A DNA stretch of 64,000 nt from Lactarius indigo (Eukaryota; Basidiomycota; Agaricomycetes; Russulales; Russulaceae): contig JAFKAC010000052.1 of the NCBI GenBank assembly GCA_025766275.1, positions 342,843-406,842 on the forward strand. Reading direction: 5' to 3'. Shown one piece after another: positions 34,620 to 46,815 of this stretch; position 1 is the stretch's first letter; each line of letters begins with the position of its first letter. The notes under the pieces were generated by a model, which made no database searches, was not told the DNA's origin, and worked only from the letters and a program-made list of their open reading frames with translations. Position numbers and translations under genes: made by a program.

Positions 34620-36715
34620 GGCTCAATGCCGCTCTTTTTCTACGTTCCCCAGCGCGCCACATTCGTGCACACCATTGGCGACTCAAGCGCGACGCATTCC
34701 CAAAAGGCGATTAAGTTTCCGAAGTTTTGCGACGCGCGGAGGCGTGCGCGATCCCTGGCGTGTGGGCCACAGCTGTAGGGTTGGACAGACTCACTTTTTG
34801 CGTCCCCCGAGCGTGCTGCACCCGCGTGCGGTCCTAGCTACTCTGGTGCGACACGTCCCCGAACATAGTGGACACCTATGCAGGGATTCGCACCGCGCGG
34901 ATGCCTGCGCAAGCTGTTGCGACGCTTCGCATGTTCCCGTACCCGAGATACACCCGGGTGAGATCTCAACGGAACGACCCCCAGGCTCCGCGTCGTGTTC
35001 AATATCCAACGTCCAACAATATTCTTCTCTCGCGCACGCACTCACATGTATCACTGCTCCGATGCGGATATGGTATACACTTGTCTGAGGAGCAGGTCGC
35101 TGAGTTTGTAATGCCATACCTAAACACGCTTGAGCTCGTGGATTCCTGGCTCAAACACCACGGAATACCCTCAACACACTGATGCACAAGGGCGTGTCCG
35201 TGACCCGAGTCAACGCTCTGCTTGAGGCGTTATACCAGCTCTACCACAGACATGTCGAGGTGTGAGACCGGTCGGCTATTCTCTTCCCGGTGCTGCTCTG
35301 CACTGGTACGCACTGACAGTGGCCCCGACGACGTCTTTTATCTCCTCGCGCACTCAGGGGAAGATACCGCGCAATCACTCTGGCAGAGTAGCAGTAGTGC
35401 GTCTCGGGAGAACGCGCGATGAAGCTGTCAAGTCGCGTCGTAATACCTCACGTCATCGTCCCTGCGCTTGGATGTACGTATACACCCGCTGCGACGGACC
35501 GGAATGTGCTCGGGACTGCGGGATCCGGATATTCAGGGGGTTCTTCCGAGCGTGGCGGACCTGGCGGAGTTCATGTGCAAAATACCGCTTCGTTGAGGCG
35601 GACGCGGCAGGCGCGACCTTCATCGTCGTGCAAGTCAACGGTGGGAGGTACGACCCCAGCCATTCCATCGCCGAGGCGAACTTGAACATCCAGATCGCTG
35701 GGCCATGGCGCATCCTTCTACAGTTCCGGCCCTGGGCCGGATGGCGCAGACGATTCCATTCATCTCCCAGTTCTCAAACGCGATCAGCACGTCATACGGC
35801 TACGACGGAACATCGTTCGAACGAATACGCAACCAATGTGTGCGGCTAGTTCATAAAAAGCTCGGTGTGCGTGTTATCAGCACCGTCCTCTTCGGGAGTA
35901 GTAACAACGACGTCTGCAGGGGCTGCGTGACTGACGACGGCACCGCTCGGCTCATTCCTACATTTCCCGCAACCTGTACATTTGGTTTTTTTTTTCTCGG
36001 ATTTAGAAAGTAGTACATAAGTGCGGGTCCAGGACGCTCACCACATTCGCAGGTCCCTGGATCATAGTCGGCAGTGGGACGACAAACTTCGATCCGGAAG
36101 TCGCAGCGAGTCTCTCCGGCCGGCGGCAGCGGATGTGCGCCCGAGCTACCAGGACCGGGCTGTGTCCACCTTCCTCCAGGATTTCGGCATCCAGCATCAA
36201 GGCCTTTACGACTGTGTTGACATCCATGACTTGATATAACCATTCGTATTTTGTACCTGGTGCAGCGCTACTAGCCGCGACATCCACCGAAATCGCCACT
36301 TGAGGCTCAGGCTATCAATTTCTGGATCCTCCTCAACGGCGACGAGTGCTGCGCGAGGGGCTCGACACCTGTGTGTTCCCATCCTCCCTCCTATCTGGGT
36401 CGCGCTTCTTGAACAGCCGACCGCCAATATCTTTTGGCAGGTATGACCTCGCTGATGACTACCGGCTTCCGAAAGGCGGGTTCCACTCGGCTACCTCAAC
36501 CCCTGGCTGTATGCGAATGGCTTCGTAGCTCTCGACGGCATCACTAGTGACTCGAATCCAGGTTGCAACACCGATGGGTTCTCCGCCGTCGCTGGATGGG
36601 ATCCTGTGAATGGCACTGAATGCGACCAGACTTGCTGCATCTTCGCCTTCGACGCCGAACTCCGGAAGTCACTGGTCTCCGGATGCACTGACGAAGGTAT
36701 TTGATGATTGAGTAG
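34620..36715 (+). pseudogene. Sedolisin (S53, tripeptidyl-peptidase-like) pseudogene
   Basis: Blocks of an S53 protease appear in the right order but in all three frames. The prodomain pieces are KRDAFPKG near 34690, HLSEEQVAEF with TLELVDSWLKHHGIPS near 35085-35170, and VGYSLPGAALHWYALTVAPT near 35265-35325. The mature-enzyme pieces are AATDRNVLGTAG near 35490, FIVVQVNGGRYDPSHS near 35620, ISTSYGYDG near 35780, IPTFPATC near 35960, RPSYQDRAVSTFLQDFGIQ near 36140, DDYRLPKG near 36455, and LNPWLYANGFVALDG to NTDGFSAVAGWDPV near 36500-36600. The usual GTSCSSP serine block is not preserved. Many stops and frameshifts between blocks mean no splice model can rescue it. An intact gene would be secreted and act at acidic pH. 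Decay seems moderate, as block identity is still high. Confidence 0.85.
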
Positions 36716-38160
36716 TAGAACTTACATTTTCCAAATTTAACAAACCAACTTTTCGCAAGCGATGGTGCCACTGGCAGACGTAAAGGCCAAGACTTATACA
36801 CACACGAGATACCAGATCGACACTCTAATCCAGGGAGAAAAGAAGGAAACTACCCGCCGGTTTCGAGGCCAACTCATGCTTTCTAGAATACTAGTGGCAA
36901 GCGCAGGAGCGCCCGAGGCTTGGCCCGAGGGACAGTACTCGTCCTTGGAGCTATCATAGCAAGGTGCGTACTTTGCATTGCACTAGACATCAATGGAGGG
37001 CCCGATTTCTTTGCTTCCAGTTGGGCAGTGTTTACGATTTTGGTCAATTATGACCGAGAACAATATCGTTTTTCTCATGGAGACAGAACGTCCGACATCA
37101 GTTCCACGTGACTGTATGTACGCATCTTGATATCAGTCCGTTCATACATAACTATCAATGGACTTGGTATCCCAGATTAGGCTGTACAAGAAATCAGCCC
37201 GAGGTGCTCCGCCTTCATGATCTAGTGGTAGCCACTGTTGCGTTCGCACTCATATACAAGGGGACTCGATCCATATCATTTCAATCAAGATGGCCATTCT
37301 GCCTCTAAATCTCACTAGATCTCACTCTTCATGTGATCTCTGAATGCCTCTATGCAAGCTCTCTGCCCCTCTAAACTCTCAATGAACACCTTTTCCATTC
37401 CCGACTTGCCTCGCATCTGGTGTCTTCCCTCGCGTTTGTCTACTACGTCTTTCCGGGGTTCGGTCTCTTGGTTGATGTTCGCGATCTCATAGCACTTATC
37501 CATGATTCACATTAGTGTCCTGGTAACGATCCGTCGCGCCTCATCTGTGGCGCTATCTAGACCACACGCATCATTTTATGCCAGAGTTACTGATGGAGTG
37601 TGGCGTTCCGTTGGCCAGATCATTTGATGCCTCGACCAACGGAACGAGGGTCTGTGTAAAGATATTGTCAAGGTGCGGTTTGGTGGTGGAAACATCGAGA
37701 TCAGTTTACGTTGAAGCCGCGATGCCACCGATCTCAGGATGATGAGAGAAGGCCAACATTGATTGGGGGGTGTGGAGGGGGGCACTGACCGACTGACTAG
37801 AAGCTGACATCATTCTTATCTGGACCCGTGTCGTCATTGTGTTGGAAAAACTTAATCTAAGTTCTGCATCATCTCGTCGCGAATAACCAGGGCTTTCGAA
37901 GCGCAAGAATGTCTATGAGTTAGATAACGACGTGTCTCAGGGGAACAGATTACGGGTCAATGTTGGAGACGATGATGATTGGGGACGCTTCTCTCAAACT
38001 CCAGACTTCCCCTGAGCCCTGAGCCCAGGCGAAAATCGTGTCAAGATCTGGGCTGCCCAGAACCTCAACGCTCCGACTCGGACCAAGTATTCGTATTCCC
38101 ACACGCCTATATAGGCGCCCAAAGTGGAGGGGAGTAAACGGTCAGCTGCCCAATTATTAA
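36716..38160. other. No gene recognised
   Basis: Short frames only. A tRNA-like pattern near 37200-37275 was examined and rejected. Confidence 0.5.
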
Positions 38161-39937
38161 TCAGAGCGTCCATACATCAAAGACCACATCCATCGTGAGG
38201 CCGTCATCATTATACTGGGCGCTCCGTTCGTCAGCACAAAAAGTGAAATTTCCAGTTGTGTGAGCAGGCAGGCAGTGCTCACCTTGTACCGAAACGCGAC
38301 GACACGCTCGTCGTCCGCCAGCACGCCGTCATAGACGTCCCCGAATTGGTTCATGGGGAAAGTATGGCAAAACGGGAGCGAGGACGACACGTCCCGCTCG
38401 AAAGCCCGGTGCAGCCGGGACGTCCGTAGCGTGCACGATGGGATTCGGCAGCCCGGGACTACTACCCATGGTGGTGGTAGTGGCACCACCTGCGCGCTTC
38501 CAGGCAAGCGCGCCTTGCACGCGAGCCGCGTTGAAATCGAACACCTGCAGACACTGGTTGATCCAGCGCGTGCCGGAGATCGAGCAGCCTCCGGTCCAGC
38601 TCGAGCATGCGGGCGCTTGGCAGCCGAGTGTGAACAAGCGGAAAGAAGACGTGTCCCAGACGCCTGAGAGTAGCTTGGCGCGGGGGATGATCGCTCTGAA
38701 GGAGCGTTGGTCGCGTGGGCGGGCAGGGTCGACCGCGTAAGAGAATGTGAGAGCGACGACGGACGACTCGAGGCGGCTCTGGAACGGAAGACGGGACGCG
38801 CGGTCGGATTTCGGCGATGTGATGCAAGGGTAGTCACCGCTCCAGTGCGCGTCCAATAATCGACAGTTGTGCGTCGTGACAAAGGGGAGGTTGAACCTTC
38901 TGAAGGGCCTCAGGTAAATCTCGCCGTCGCTCGCGACGAGAATCTTGCGGGTCTCGATAGCATTATCGAGAAGATTGACGTGGGCGACTGTTTCGTGGTC
39001 GATAAAACAGAATGATGGGGCGTAGGTACCCGCGGGGCCGCTCAGGACCTGGTGGGTGGCTGATTGGCCCTCACATAAATGCGCAGATAAATGAACGTGC
39101 TCGCTCACGTTGTGTCCGCTCCCGGCCCTCCAGTCGACAAGCGTGAACGAATCCAAGTCACCAGGCGACTCTCCACACGCCATGACGGCAACAAAGTCGC
39201 CTGCGATCTTCAAGTCGACCTTCTTCCGCGAAAACGGCCCATCCGAGACTATATGCCCAAGATCGGGTATATGACCTCCAGGGCCCTCATCATCAAACGG
39301 CAAAAGGTCTAACAAGAGCTCATTCTGCCCGTCGATTTCCCTCCTGGTGAGCGCTGAAGAGTCAGTCCACAAGAACACTGAGTCCCGAGAGAACGGACAC
39401 GCACACGTGCAGCATCGCGACCAGGTTCTGCGCGACCGAAACGTCGAGCGCAACCACGTCCTCCTCAAACTGCGTCTCCGCCCACTCGTCGTCGTCGTCG
39501 TCGTCGCCGCCGGATTCGACGGGGCGGTCCCGCAGCAGGTCGATCGTGGCGTACCCCGCCAGCTCCTCGTCTGCATGCTCGTCCTTGAAGCACGCGGCGA
39601 CGAGGAAGCCGTCGCGCAGCATGCACGTAGTCTTCATGTGCGGCCGCTTGCGCAGCACGACGCTACCGCCAGAGGGCACCATCACGTCCAGGCGACTCCA
39701 TGCCGCTTCCCATCGGCGCAACGTGGCGAAGCGGTCTGGGACGGTGAGGCCAGGCGGGAATCGGTCTGAGACGCCGGCGCGATGCGCGTAGGCCACGTAC
39801 TGCAGTAGCGGCGTGTCGGACACTAGGGCATGTAGTCGGCGGCAGGCGCAAGAGCAGGCCATTAGGTCCTGAAAAGGCAAGCGGAATAGGACATCGACGA
39901 GGATCTCCGCGGGGAGGGAGAGGAATCTGAATGACAT
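38161..39937 (-). CDS. F-box protein, paralog B, with a frame break in exon 2
   Basis: The exons are 39937-39405, 39343-38283 and 38214-38161. The N-terminus FLSLPAEILVDVLFRLPFQD is an F-box of SCF ligase type. The next blocks (TYAPSFCFIDHETVAHVNL; LQVFDFNAARVQGA) align with paralogs A and C. An acidic run of Asp lies near residue 145. The last intron (GTGAGC to CCCAG, 68 bases) leads to a 54-base final exon reading YNDDGLTMDVVFDVWTL, the same length as in paralog A. Between about 38440 and 38400 the frame must move by one base to join FDFNAAR... upstream to ERDVSSSLPFC downstream, the latter matching EDVTSGLPYC of paralog C. Either a one-base insertion has disabled this copy, or an unusually short 40-base intron (GTGCAC to TCGAG) is removed. 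Substrate unknown. Confidence 0.65.
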
Positions 39938-42696
39938 GAGGACGGGGGCGCCTGGCGTGGTCCTTTAAGTATATGTTGCTAGTGGTACGTTGAGTAGGAG
40001 AAGTTTTTTTTAAATGCGAACATTAGCCACGCGTATTATAAGACTCGCATAGACTTGACCCACCAGGAGAAAGTTCCCAAATCGGAATAACGAAGTACGT
40101 CTCCTCCGCCTTGTTACAGTATCGGGTATCCAGTAAATCCTTGTACATCATGGGTCCCAACAACAAAAGCCGGAACAAACATTGCGAACCTTGTAGAGGG
40201 CCCAGTGTACTGCCAGGGCCTCTTGGCATTCCTATTGCACCTGTCGTGAGCGTTGGTATCAGGATACGACTTCAAGGTTGCTAGTATGACGATTCTGAGC
40301 CTCGGACCCTTGCTCGGACTGGGACGTCGCCCACGTGACTCGACATAAGTGCAGACGCCGCGGATACGGTTCGAATCTTGGGTTGATGTATACAAAAGAA
40401 ACTACGGTAGTAGTTGCATAAATTGAGGGAAGTACATAGGGTTCTGTATCGCAAGGCACACAAAAAAAATGTAAAACAAATAAAGATTTCAGTAGAGTAC
40501 CGTCTCTCGAAAAATGCAAGCAACACTGGACAGAGAGACAAAGAAAGCATTGGCCTTAGATCTCAGCGATCTCCAGCGATCTCAAGAGGATAAGAATATA
40601 GTGGGCCATCGAGACCAGTAAAAGTACCTGCACAGAGAAGATGGGCCAGCAACGGAGAAACGGGGGCCATTACCCTATAGTCCAGAAGGAAGCAACAATC
40701 AGAGGTTTGGAATTGCACAGGCCACGACCACGTACCAAAGTGAATCCCAGTAAAGTCAGGGAGATATCGTACCCGGACCCATGCAGAATCAGTTCTTGCC
40801 TCCCTCCCTCCACTGGGCCGGGGAGGTACGACATGCGAGCCGCGCGGAAGGTGCACAAGCGACAAGGAACTACCGGCCCGCCACGGCCCGCGTATATGAC
40901 CGCAACATACATAGCCAAAAGGGTGGCAGCAAGGTGGCCAAACTTTGAAGACGCCGCAAAGCAAGCAAGCACCGCAGCAGCCCGCATCTGCGATCAATGA
41001 CGCCAGCTGCTAGCCACGCCTAATGATACGCTGATTTGATCTGATCCGCGATGCACAGCAGCAGCAGCAGCAGCAGCAAGGTGCCGTCATGAGGATACCG
41101 ACCGCCCAACACGGCGCTACTGCGGCGTCAGGCGGCGGCCTACAAGTGTGCATGTGTGTGTGCAGCGCCGCTGCCACGGGCAAGGGCAACTACTGTACTG
41201 AAACTGATAGATGCGCAAGGTGGCGCTACTGCGGGCGAGGAGGGGCACCGTGACCAGTACTGGCACTAGTTGGGTACGTCGATGGTCACCCAAGTCGCCG
41301 CAGGGGGTGGCCCCCGCACCTCTGTAACCCGAGATTAATGCGCCCCCCCGTACTGTTGTTGTTCATCGCTTGCAGTACCGAGGAAACTCCCTAAGGTTAC
41401 ATCGGTTCGTCAGCCGGCCCAAGTGGCGGGGGGCCATGGGCATGATAACTACGGGTACCACAACGTTGGTAGAGCGCAGCGTAAGTTGCCGCACTGCTTT
41501 GTCGGACTCATATTCGGAGCCGGCTCGCCCGTTCACATTTAATTTTCCCGTTTGATTGTTATTCCATCTGTTCATAGCCGGTCAGGCGCCACGCCACGTC
41601 TACAGTAATACCGTAGGTATCATAATCAGATAGATACGTCAGTCAGCTGTTTTGAAACACAATAGACTGTGATGTTGGCCGTTGGTGAGATGGTGGCAGT
41701 GGCGCAAGTGGGCTTCTGGAGAACTCTCACGTCATTGTGTTTTGTAAGGTTAACCCCGCTAGCGTCGGCCGAATTTGGAACATCTTGCGAGAACGTGCAT
41801 TGCGGCGCCCCGATTCGGGATGGATGGCCCTCGGCGCCAGTCAAGTCCACCGGGCGCGAAACACCTGATTTGCATCTGGCTTAATCACAAGACCGTAGCG
41901 AAGCAGGGGGGGGGCGGATCAAAGACCGATGACGGCGCCAATGGTGGGGATGCTCGATTGGAGCGAATTCAGGCAAGTTGAAAGGGGGTGCATGCAGGCA
42001 GGAGCTTCAAGATGCAGTTTATGGTAGCAACGGGCATGCCGGACCGGTAGTCATTCTCGGGGGGAAATGGTTCCGCGGTGGTTGTGTGGCGCCCCCTGAA
42101 ATCAGATCAGCCAGATCATCAATTTGCTTCCGAGTTGCGAAGGGAACAAGGATAAAGAGTCGGGTGGTGTCATTACTGCATGTACCTAAAAAAAAAATAT
42201 AATAAAAATTATGCGTATGGGGTCATCAACAACTCGTGGAGAAAGGTCAGGGGGAGTGTCCTTTGGCTCTACTCGGGCATGGTACAACGTCACGGGAACA
42301 TTTTTGGAACCTCATCGGGTAAAGGAGCGGAATGGGGGGTCTGTGGGAAGAATCCAATGGTCTATGTATGCACGAGGGGAGAACGAATCAAAATAGGAAA
42401 AAGGTTCGTATGGTGAACAGGTGATGATGAATGGAAGAGGCAGCTGGAAGCATGTCCGGAATGAAAATCCAATCAACTCGGCTCAGCGAAACTGTGGCGC
42501 CGGCGCGTGTAAAAATGCGGAGCTGGGACCTCACTCAAAAGCTGCTGCGCCTGGGATACCTCCTCGCAGGTGCAAACTTAGACTTTGGCGAAGCACCAGA
42601 GGAAGAGCCCCAAGGCCCAAAGCTTGTAAATAAGCGCTTCAGTAGCGGCTGCGCCCGTTTGTTCTGCGTGACCTGCCAAAAAAAAAAAACAAGGGG
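39938..42696. other. Intergenic region with a CAG microsatellite
   Basis: No supportable gene. The region holds seven CAG units at 41056-41076, a GC-rich stretch at 41050-41340, a small tandem duplication of CAGCGATCTC near 40564-40582, and three TACAGTA/TACTGTA motifs (40115, 41191, 41601). Confidence 0.5.
41056..41078. repeat. (CAG)7 microsatellite
   Basis: Seven uninterrupted CAG units sit in noncoding, GC-rich sequence. No frame containing a matching Gln or Ser run is otherwise gene-like. Confidence 0.9.
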
Positions 42697-43401
42697 TCAG
42701 CCACGGGATCCACTACGCTTATTCTGGAAAAAAGGACAAAAAAAAAGGATACCCACGGGGGATTGCATACGAAGGTGCTGGCCATGGGGCCCTCCACCGG
42801 TCATGGGTTGTACGATGACGAAACTAGGACCCCCACGCGGCGCCTCGTACGTATGGTAGACCACGTTTTGAGACTGCGGTGGGAGCGTTCGCGAGCGGCG
42901 CGGTGCCTGGTGTGGGTAGGAAGTTGGCTGGGGCACGGGGATGGGGGCGGGTGGTGGGGGTGGTGGGGGCTGGTTCATCGCGTATGAGTATGTGCGCGAG
43001 TGCAGGTGCGGTGGTGGGGGAGGCGGGGCTGGGGCCGAGTGCGAATGCACGGCCTGTGGCCGCGAGCCTGTCTGGGAGTATGACCGCGGCCGAGGAGGGT
43101 CCTGGTAGTGCTGGTGACGGGTGCGCGAGTGAGTACGGGAGAGTGAGTTGGAGCGCGAGTGGGTGTTAGAGTGGGTGTGTTGTGGGGTGGGGTACTGCTG
43201 GGGGTACTGCTGGGGGTAGGTGGGGCGAGAGTGGCGGTGGTGTTGGTGCTGGTGCGGGTACGGGTAGTGATCATATGGCTGGCGAGAGGATGGGCTCGGG
43301 GTCTGCATGCTCTGTGAAACGGAATCGATCCAGTTCGAGATGCGGGTCTGAGTGGCCATATAGCGCTCATAGGCCTCAGGGGAGTAGTCGTACTCGGTCA
43401 T
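42697..43401 (-). CDS. Low-complexity His/Pro/Gln/Ser-rich hypothetical protein
   Basis: An open frame of 234 residues begins at the ATG at 43401 (MTEYDYSPEAYERYMATQTR). I chose it over the upstream in-frame ATG at 43488 because the acidic-aromatic start with an amphipathic helix (RISNWIDSVSQ) looks like a real N-terminus. The body is disordered: a YPQQYPQQYP duplication, His-rich runs, HSRSNS-type Arg/Ser/His stretches, and Pro runs of six or seven. The last conserved-looking part is YHTYEAPRGGPSFVIVQP, a short folded tail that recurs in small basidiomycete proteins of this kind. The 3' end is unsure because a GTGGGT...TTCCAG pair could remove about 35 bases just before the stop. Function is unknown; such proteins are often condensate-prone or RNA-linked, but nothing here shows that. 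Confidence 0.55.
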   Translation of the reverse strand: MTEYDYSPEAYERYMATQTRISNWIDSVSQSMQTPSPSSRQPYDHYPYPHQHQHHRHSRPTYPQQYPQQYPTPQHTHSNTHSRSNSLSRTHSRTRHQHYQDPPRPRSYSQTGSRPQAVHSHSAPAPPPPPPHLHSRTYSYAMNQPPPPPPPAPIPVPQPTSYPHQAPRRSRTLPPQSQNVVYHTYEAPRGGPSFVIVQPMTGGGPHGQHLRMQSPVGILFFCPFFQNKRSGSRG

Positions 43402-44927
43402 GGTTGAGTGGATTAGCGGAAGGGCGGATAGTTGCGAGAGGACGGGTGTGTTTATATAAGGGGTTTGGTGGGAGAGGCAAGACAACAAAAAAAAACATTA
43501 CGTTACCTTTCCTACACTGACACACCAATAAGCCTCAGACTCTTGATCCATTAACTCCACCGCCAACTCCTTTGCTCGCCTCGTTTGGTCGCACTCAGCT
43601 TTCTGCTTCCCTCACACTCTCCCTCGCTTTCATTTCCGGCTCATTGCTTACTCTGTAACATGGACCCCCCCTCGTTGCAGCTCCACTTGCTGTACAGGAG
43701 ATCCACCCAATCTGTCCCCTTCTTTCAGGAGATATCCTCAGCATCCCATTGCGATCTGACATCTCAATCGACCTGGCCGAGGCATCTGATTCAGCACCGA
43801 TAGGGCCCTTGTCTAGGCCATCGCCAGCATCAATCCCTCACTTGGAGTTCCTTCCCACTAAATACAAGTTCGCGGATCCCAGATCGGTAGCGGTGGCGCG
43901 GGTGAACGATACCGAGGGAGATTCCAGAAGCTTAAATTGCTACCTTTAATTCACCGCGCCAGCGTGATGTAGCGATACGGCGATATGGGGGAGGGATCTT
44001 CTGCGGTATGTATGTGTATACTACCGAGAATGTACAGTGCACCGACCTACCTTTGTTGGACTGTTCGCAGCCGCAGATAACATTAATACACTTGTAACTT
44101 GACTTGGTTTCCCAGTGCCTACGTACTTACAGTCATGTTCCGTCCGAGTCAGCGCCGGGATATTTGGGTTCCTAGCTAAGTAAATCCGATCGATCAACCG
44201 CAGAAAGTACTTCACGGTGTGCCGACTGGGAAAACATTTGGCACAGGCACGTATACACGCACACTACACCGGGCGATGCGACCGATCTCCTCCACTGTGG
44301 GAGCAGCTGGAAAAGGCTCACAGTTCATCACAGCCCACCGCGGCCCAGGGTTACCATTCCTAGACACAGCCTTCCCAACGGCTTGAGTATGCCGATACCA
44401 TATAAGAACGCACTTCCATCCTGCATGGTGTTAGCGTGTCGCTCTCTCGCATCCCCCCCAGGATAATTAAGGCCGCATGTAAGGTGGTGCGCGCGTACAC
44501 GCCCCCTGTGCGTGTCGTAGCTTCGAGACGCGACCGTGACCCGAGCCCGTGGAGCACTGCGAAAGAGAGCTAGACAGGGCGGATCCTCCGGGAAATGCAG
44601 AGAGGGAAAGGAGGCCGCGCAGCCATGCTTACGTCCCCAAATATTGTACATAGGGGTCTAGGAAGAAGACGTACCGCAAAGATCTACGTATGTCTGTGGA
44701 TTGGTGTTTGACACTGCCCAAGGACCAGGGACAACCAAGAATAATTGCATGGGGCTACAGTTTATACGGATTAGCAGCGCAGAATATAAGGAGGTAAACG
44801 AGACAAGGGAATAGTCAATGCTTCTGTCTATGCCCTAGCCCTGTTCTGAGCCGAGTAACTGTATTTTTCCCACGGTCTCCTCGAGGGTCGTTAGCTACGT
44901 TCTACTATTTGGGCGTTACAGTAATCA
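43402..44927. other. Intergenic; possible short plus-strand gene at 43660
   Basis: A frame from ATG 43660 opens away from the low-complexity gene, and nearby (43749-43949) another frame has a coding-like composition (PHLEFLPTKYKFADPRSVAV). I could not join them with a convincing intron. TACAGTA lies at 44917-44923, four bases beyond the stop codon of F-box paralog C. Confidence 0.35.
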
Positions 44928-46815
44928 TCACTCCACAACGACCAATTCGATGCTGGATGGTCCTCCGCCCTACATCAAAAAAAAAACATTACGATGAGTG
45001 ATACAATACAGGCAAAAAGATCACCCACCACCGGCTCACATACGAACCCGAGCAGGTGCTCGCCATCTGTTAGGATTTGGCGGCACGGCCTGAAAGTGTG
45101 TTCCTGTGTCGCCGCCGTCTCGCAGTACGGGAGCCCGGAGGTAACGTCCTCGGCGAAATATGCGTTCGCAAGCACCGACTTGCTATGTACTGCCACAGCG
45201 CTGGTGCCAAGTACCGCCCGAATTGCATCATGACGGTCGCCGTCGGCCGAAGGACCGTTCCCCTCGGCTATCTCCGAGTGGGCGCGCTTAGCGCGGAACG
45301 CGTTAAAATCACGCACGAGGAGCGTGCTCGGCTCTGACGCCCCCGACCGTCGCCCATCCGCGATCAACCACACCCAGCGCTGTCCCGCACACTTGACCTT
45401 TCCCCACCCAAACTCCTCCTGGAACACGTACGCCGCGCGCGAGCCCCACTCGCCCCACGGCACCACCACACCCTCCGCCGCCCCCGTCGCCGCGAGCAGC
45501 AATAGCGCCTTGCGGGACAGCGCGATGGACCATCGGAGCGCGCGGTAGCCTTCCATGGTCGTGACTAACATCGTGAGACGCATCACGCCCTGCGCCGTAT
45601 CGTTCGCAAACGGGAGACGGTGGTAGGCGCCCCCGCCCGCCCGGTCACGTCCGCGTTTGCAGGTGCCGAGGCCGGTACCGTCGGCGTCGAAGCGCATCGG
45701 AAGATGGCGCAGGCCGCTGCGGAGCGCTGGGAGCGCGAGGTGGCAGAGCGGCGTCAGCGTCGGATCGGTGTCGTCGGCGCAGGGTACGCGGCAGAGGACG
45801 AGCATGTCCGGCTGGGACTGCAGCACCGCAATGATATCGGGCGCGACGACTGCGAAGCTCTGGCCGTACGGCGTCGAGTCTGTGCCATCCCCACCGTTTG
45901 TCTTTATCTGCCCATTTTTTTGGTGTTATCAGCACGACGGGTGCGCTTTTTCGTTTTGACTCTGTGGCCACTCACGCGAACGGTGCGTCCGGTCCTCCAT
46001 TCTGTGAGGTACCACTGGCAGAACGCGACGTCGTGCGCGTTCCAAGCTTGGTTCGTGCTCATTTGGACGAGGATGGCATCGCCGTCTCTGATGAACTCGG
46101 CTTGCACCTGTAGCCCGGTATCGAAGACGTCCAGCGTCATGATGGGTATCGTGGAGTTCGCGGCGAGCGGGTGCGCCGCGCCCGTGCGGAAGTCCAGTAG
46201 GCGCAGATGGGCCATGGTCTCTCCAAGCGAGCGGCTTTCGCACGTCGCACGTCAACACAAGGCGCCAAACAACGAGGCAGGGCTTTTTACTTACTCGGGA
46301 TGCGAGATGACCACAGTCAACTCATGCTCCACAGCAAAGACGACCGCAAGCAGCGACCCGCGCGACGGAAAGTCGACCCTCGTCCACCCGTGCTCGTCGT
46401 CGCCGTCGTCCTGAGGGGCAGGCGGCGCGCCAAAAATCGGGCGGTAGTAGTATCCCGGCGTGCGTGATTTGTCGACGCCGATCAGGAAGCCGTCGCAGAT
46501 CGCGTAATGCGTCACCTCGCCTCCGCCTCCTGGACCGCGCAAGTCGCGCACGAGCGTGTGCACGCTTAGGCGTTCCCACGCGCGCTCCCATCGCCGTAGA
46601 GCGTCGAGGCGGCTGTCGACGGGCGCGATGAGCGAGGGCACGTCCACGACGCAGGAGTTTGCGCGCGATATCATGTATTGCAGGAGTGGCGAGCCGTCGA
46701 TCAGGCCTGAGAGCCTCTTGCAGGTTTGTCGGCATGCGCGTAGGTCGCAGGGGGGCAGGCAGGACACGATCTCGAAGAGGAGCTCGACGCAGAGTTTCTG
46801 TAGGAGTAAGCACAT
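44928..46815 (-). CDS. F-box protein, paralog C
   Basis: Four exons, 46815-46295, 46234-45976, 45907-45029 and 44969-44928, give 566 residues with no lesion. The N-terminus KLCVELLFEIVSCLPPCDLR is an F-box. Exon 2 (HLRLLDFRTG; CQWYLTEWRTG) and exon 3 (YGQSFAVVAPDIIAVLQ; YHRLPFANDTAQGVM; WGEWGSRAAYVF; LLVRDFNAFRAKR; EDVTSGLPYCE) align with paralogs A and B. The final exon is short (GGGPSSIELVVVE), like the 54-base last exons of A and B. Introns are 60, 68 and 59 bases. Exon 1 joins exon 2 with the reading HPDRSLGE, matching NPEDDPEP at the same junction in A, which fixes the acceptor. The expected role is as substrate receptor of an SCF ubiquitin ligase; the target is unknown. GC-rich third positions suggest active use. 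Confidence 0.78.

Noticed and set aside
36003..36299. Minus-strand frame with a VDVAASSAAPG stretch in the sedolisin relic
   Set aside because: It resembles a sedolisin motif by chance but runs against the strand and order of all other blocks.
37195..37280. tRNA-like pattern (TGATCTAGTGGTAG followed by GGGACTCGATCC)
   Set aside because: The two boxes resemble a tRNA A and B box, but the sequences outside them do not pair as an acceptor stem and no clear anticodon arm forms.
40368..40385. GGTTCGAATC, a B-box-like word; also at 58527
   Set aside because: There is no A box at the proper distance and no cloverleaf. A tRNA-derived SINE at 58.5 kb was considered, but its homolog near 52.35 kb lacks the box.
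42763..43520. Plus-strand Gly/Trp/Val-rich frames opposite the low-complexity gene
   Set aside because: They are translations of the opposite strand of His/Pro/Gln codons, with no start context or splice support.
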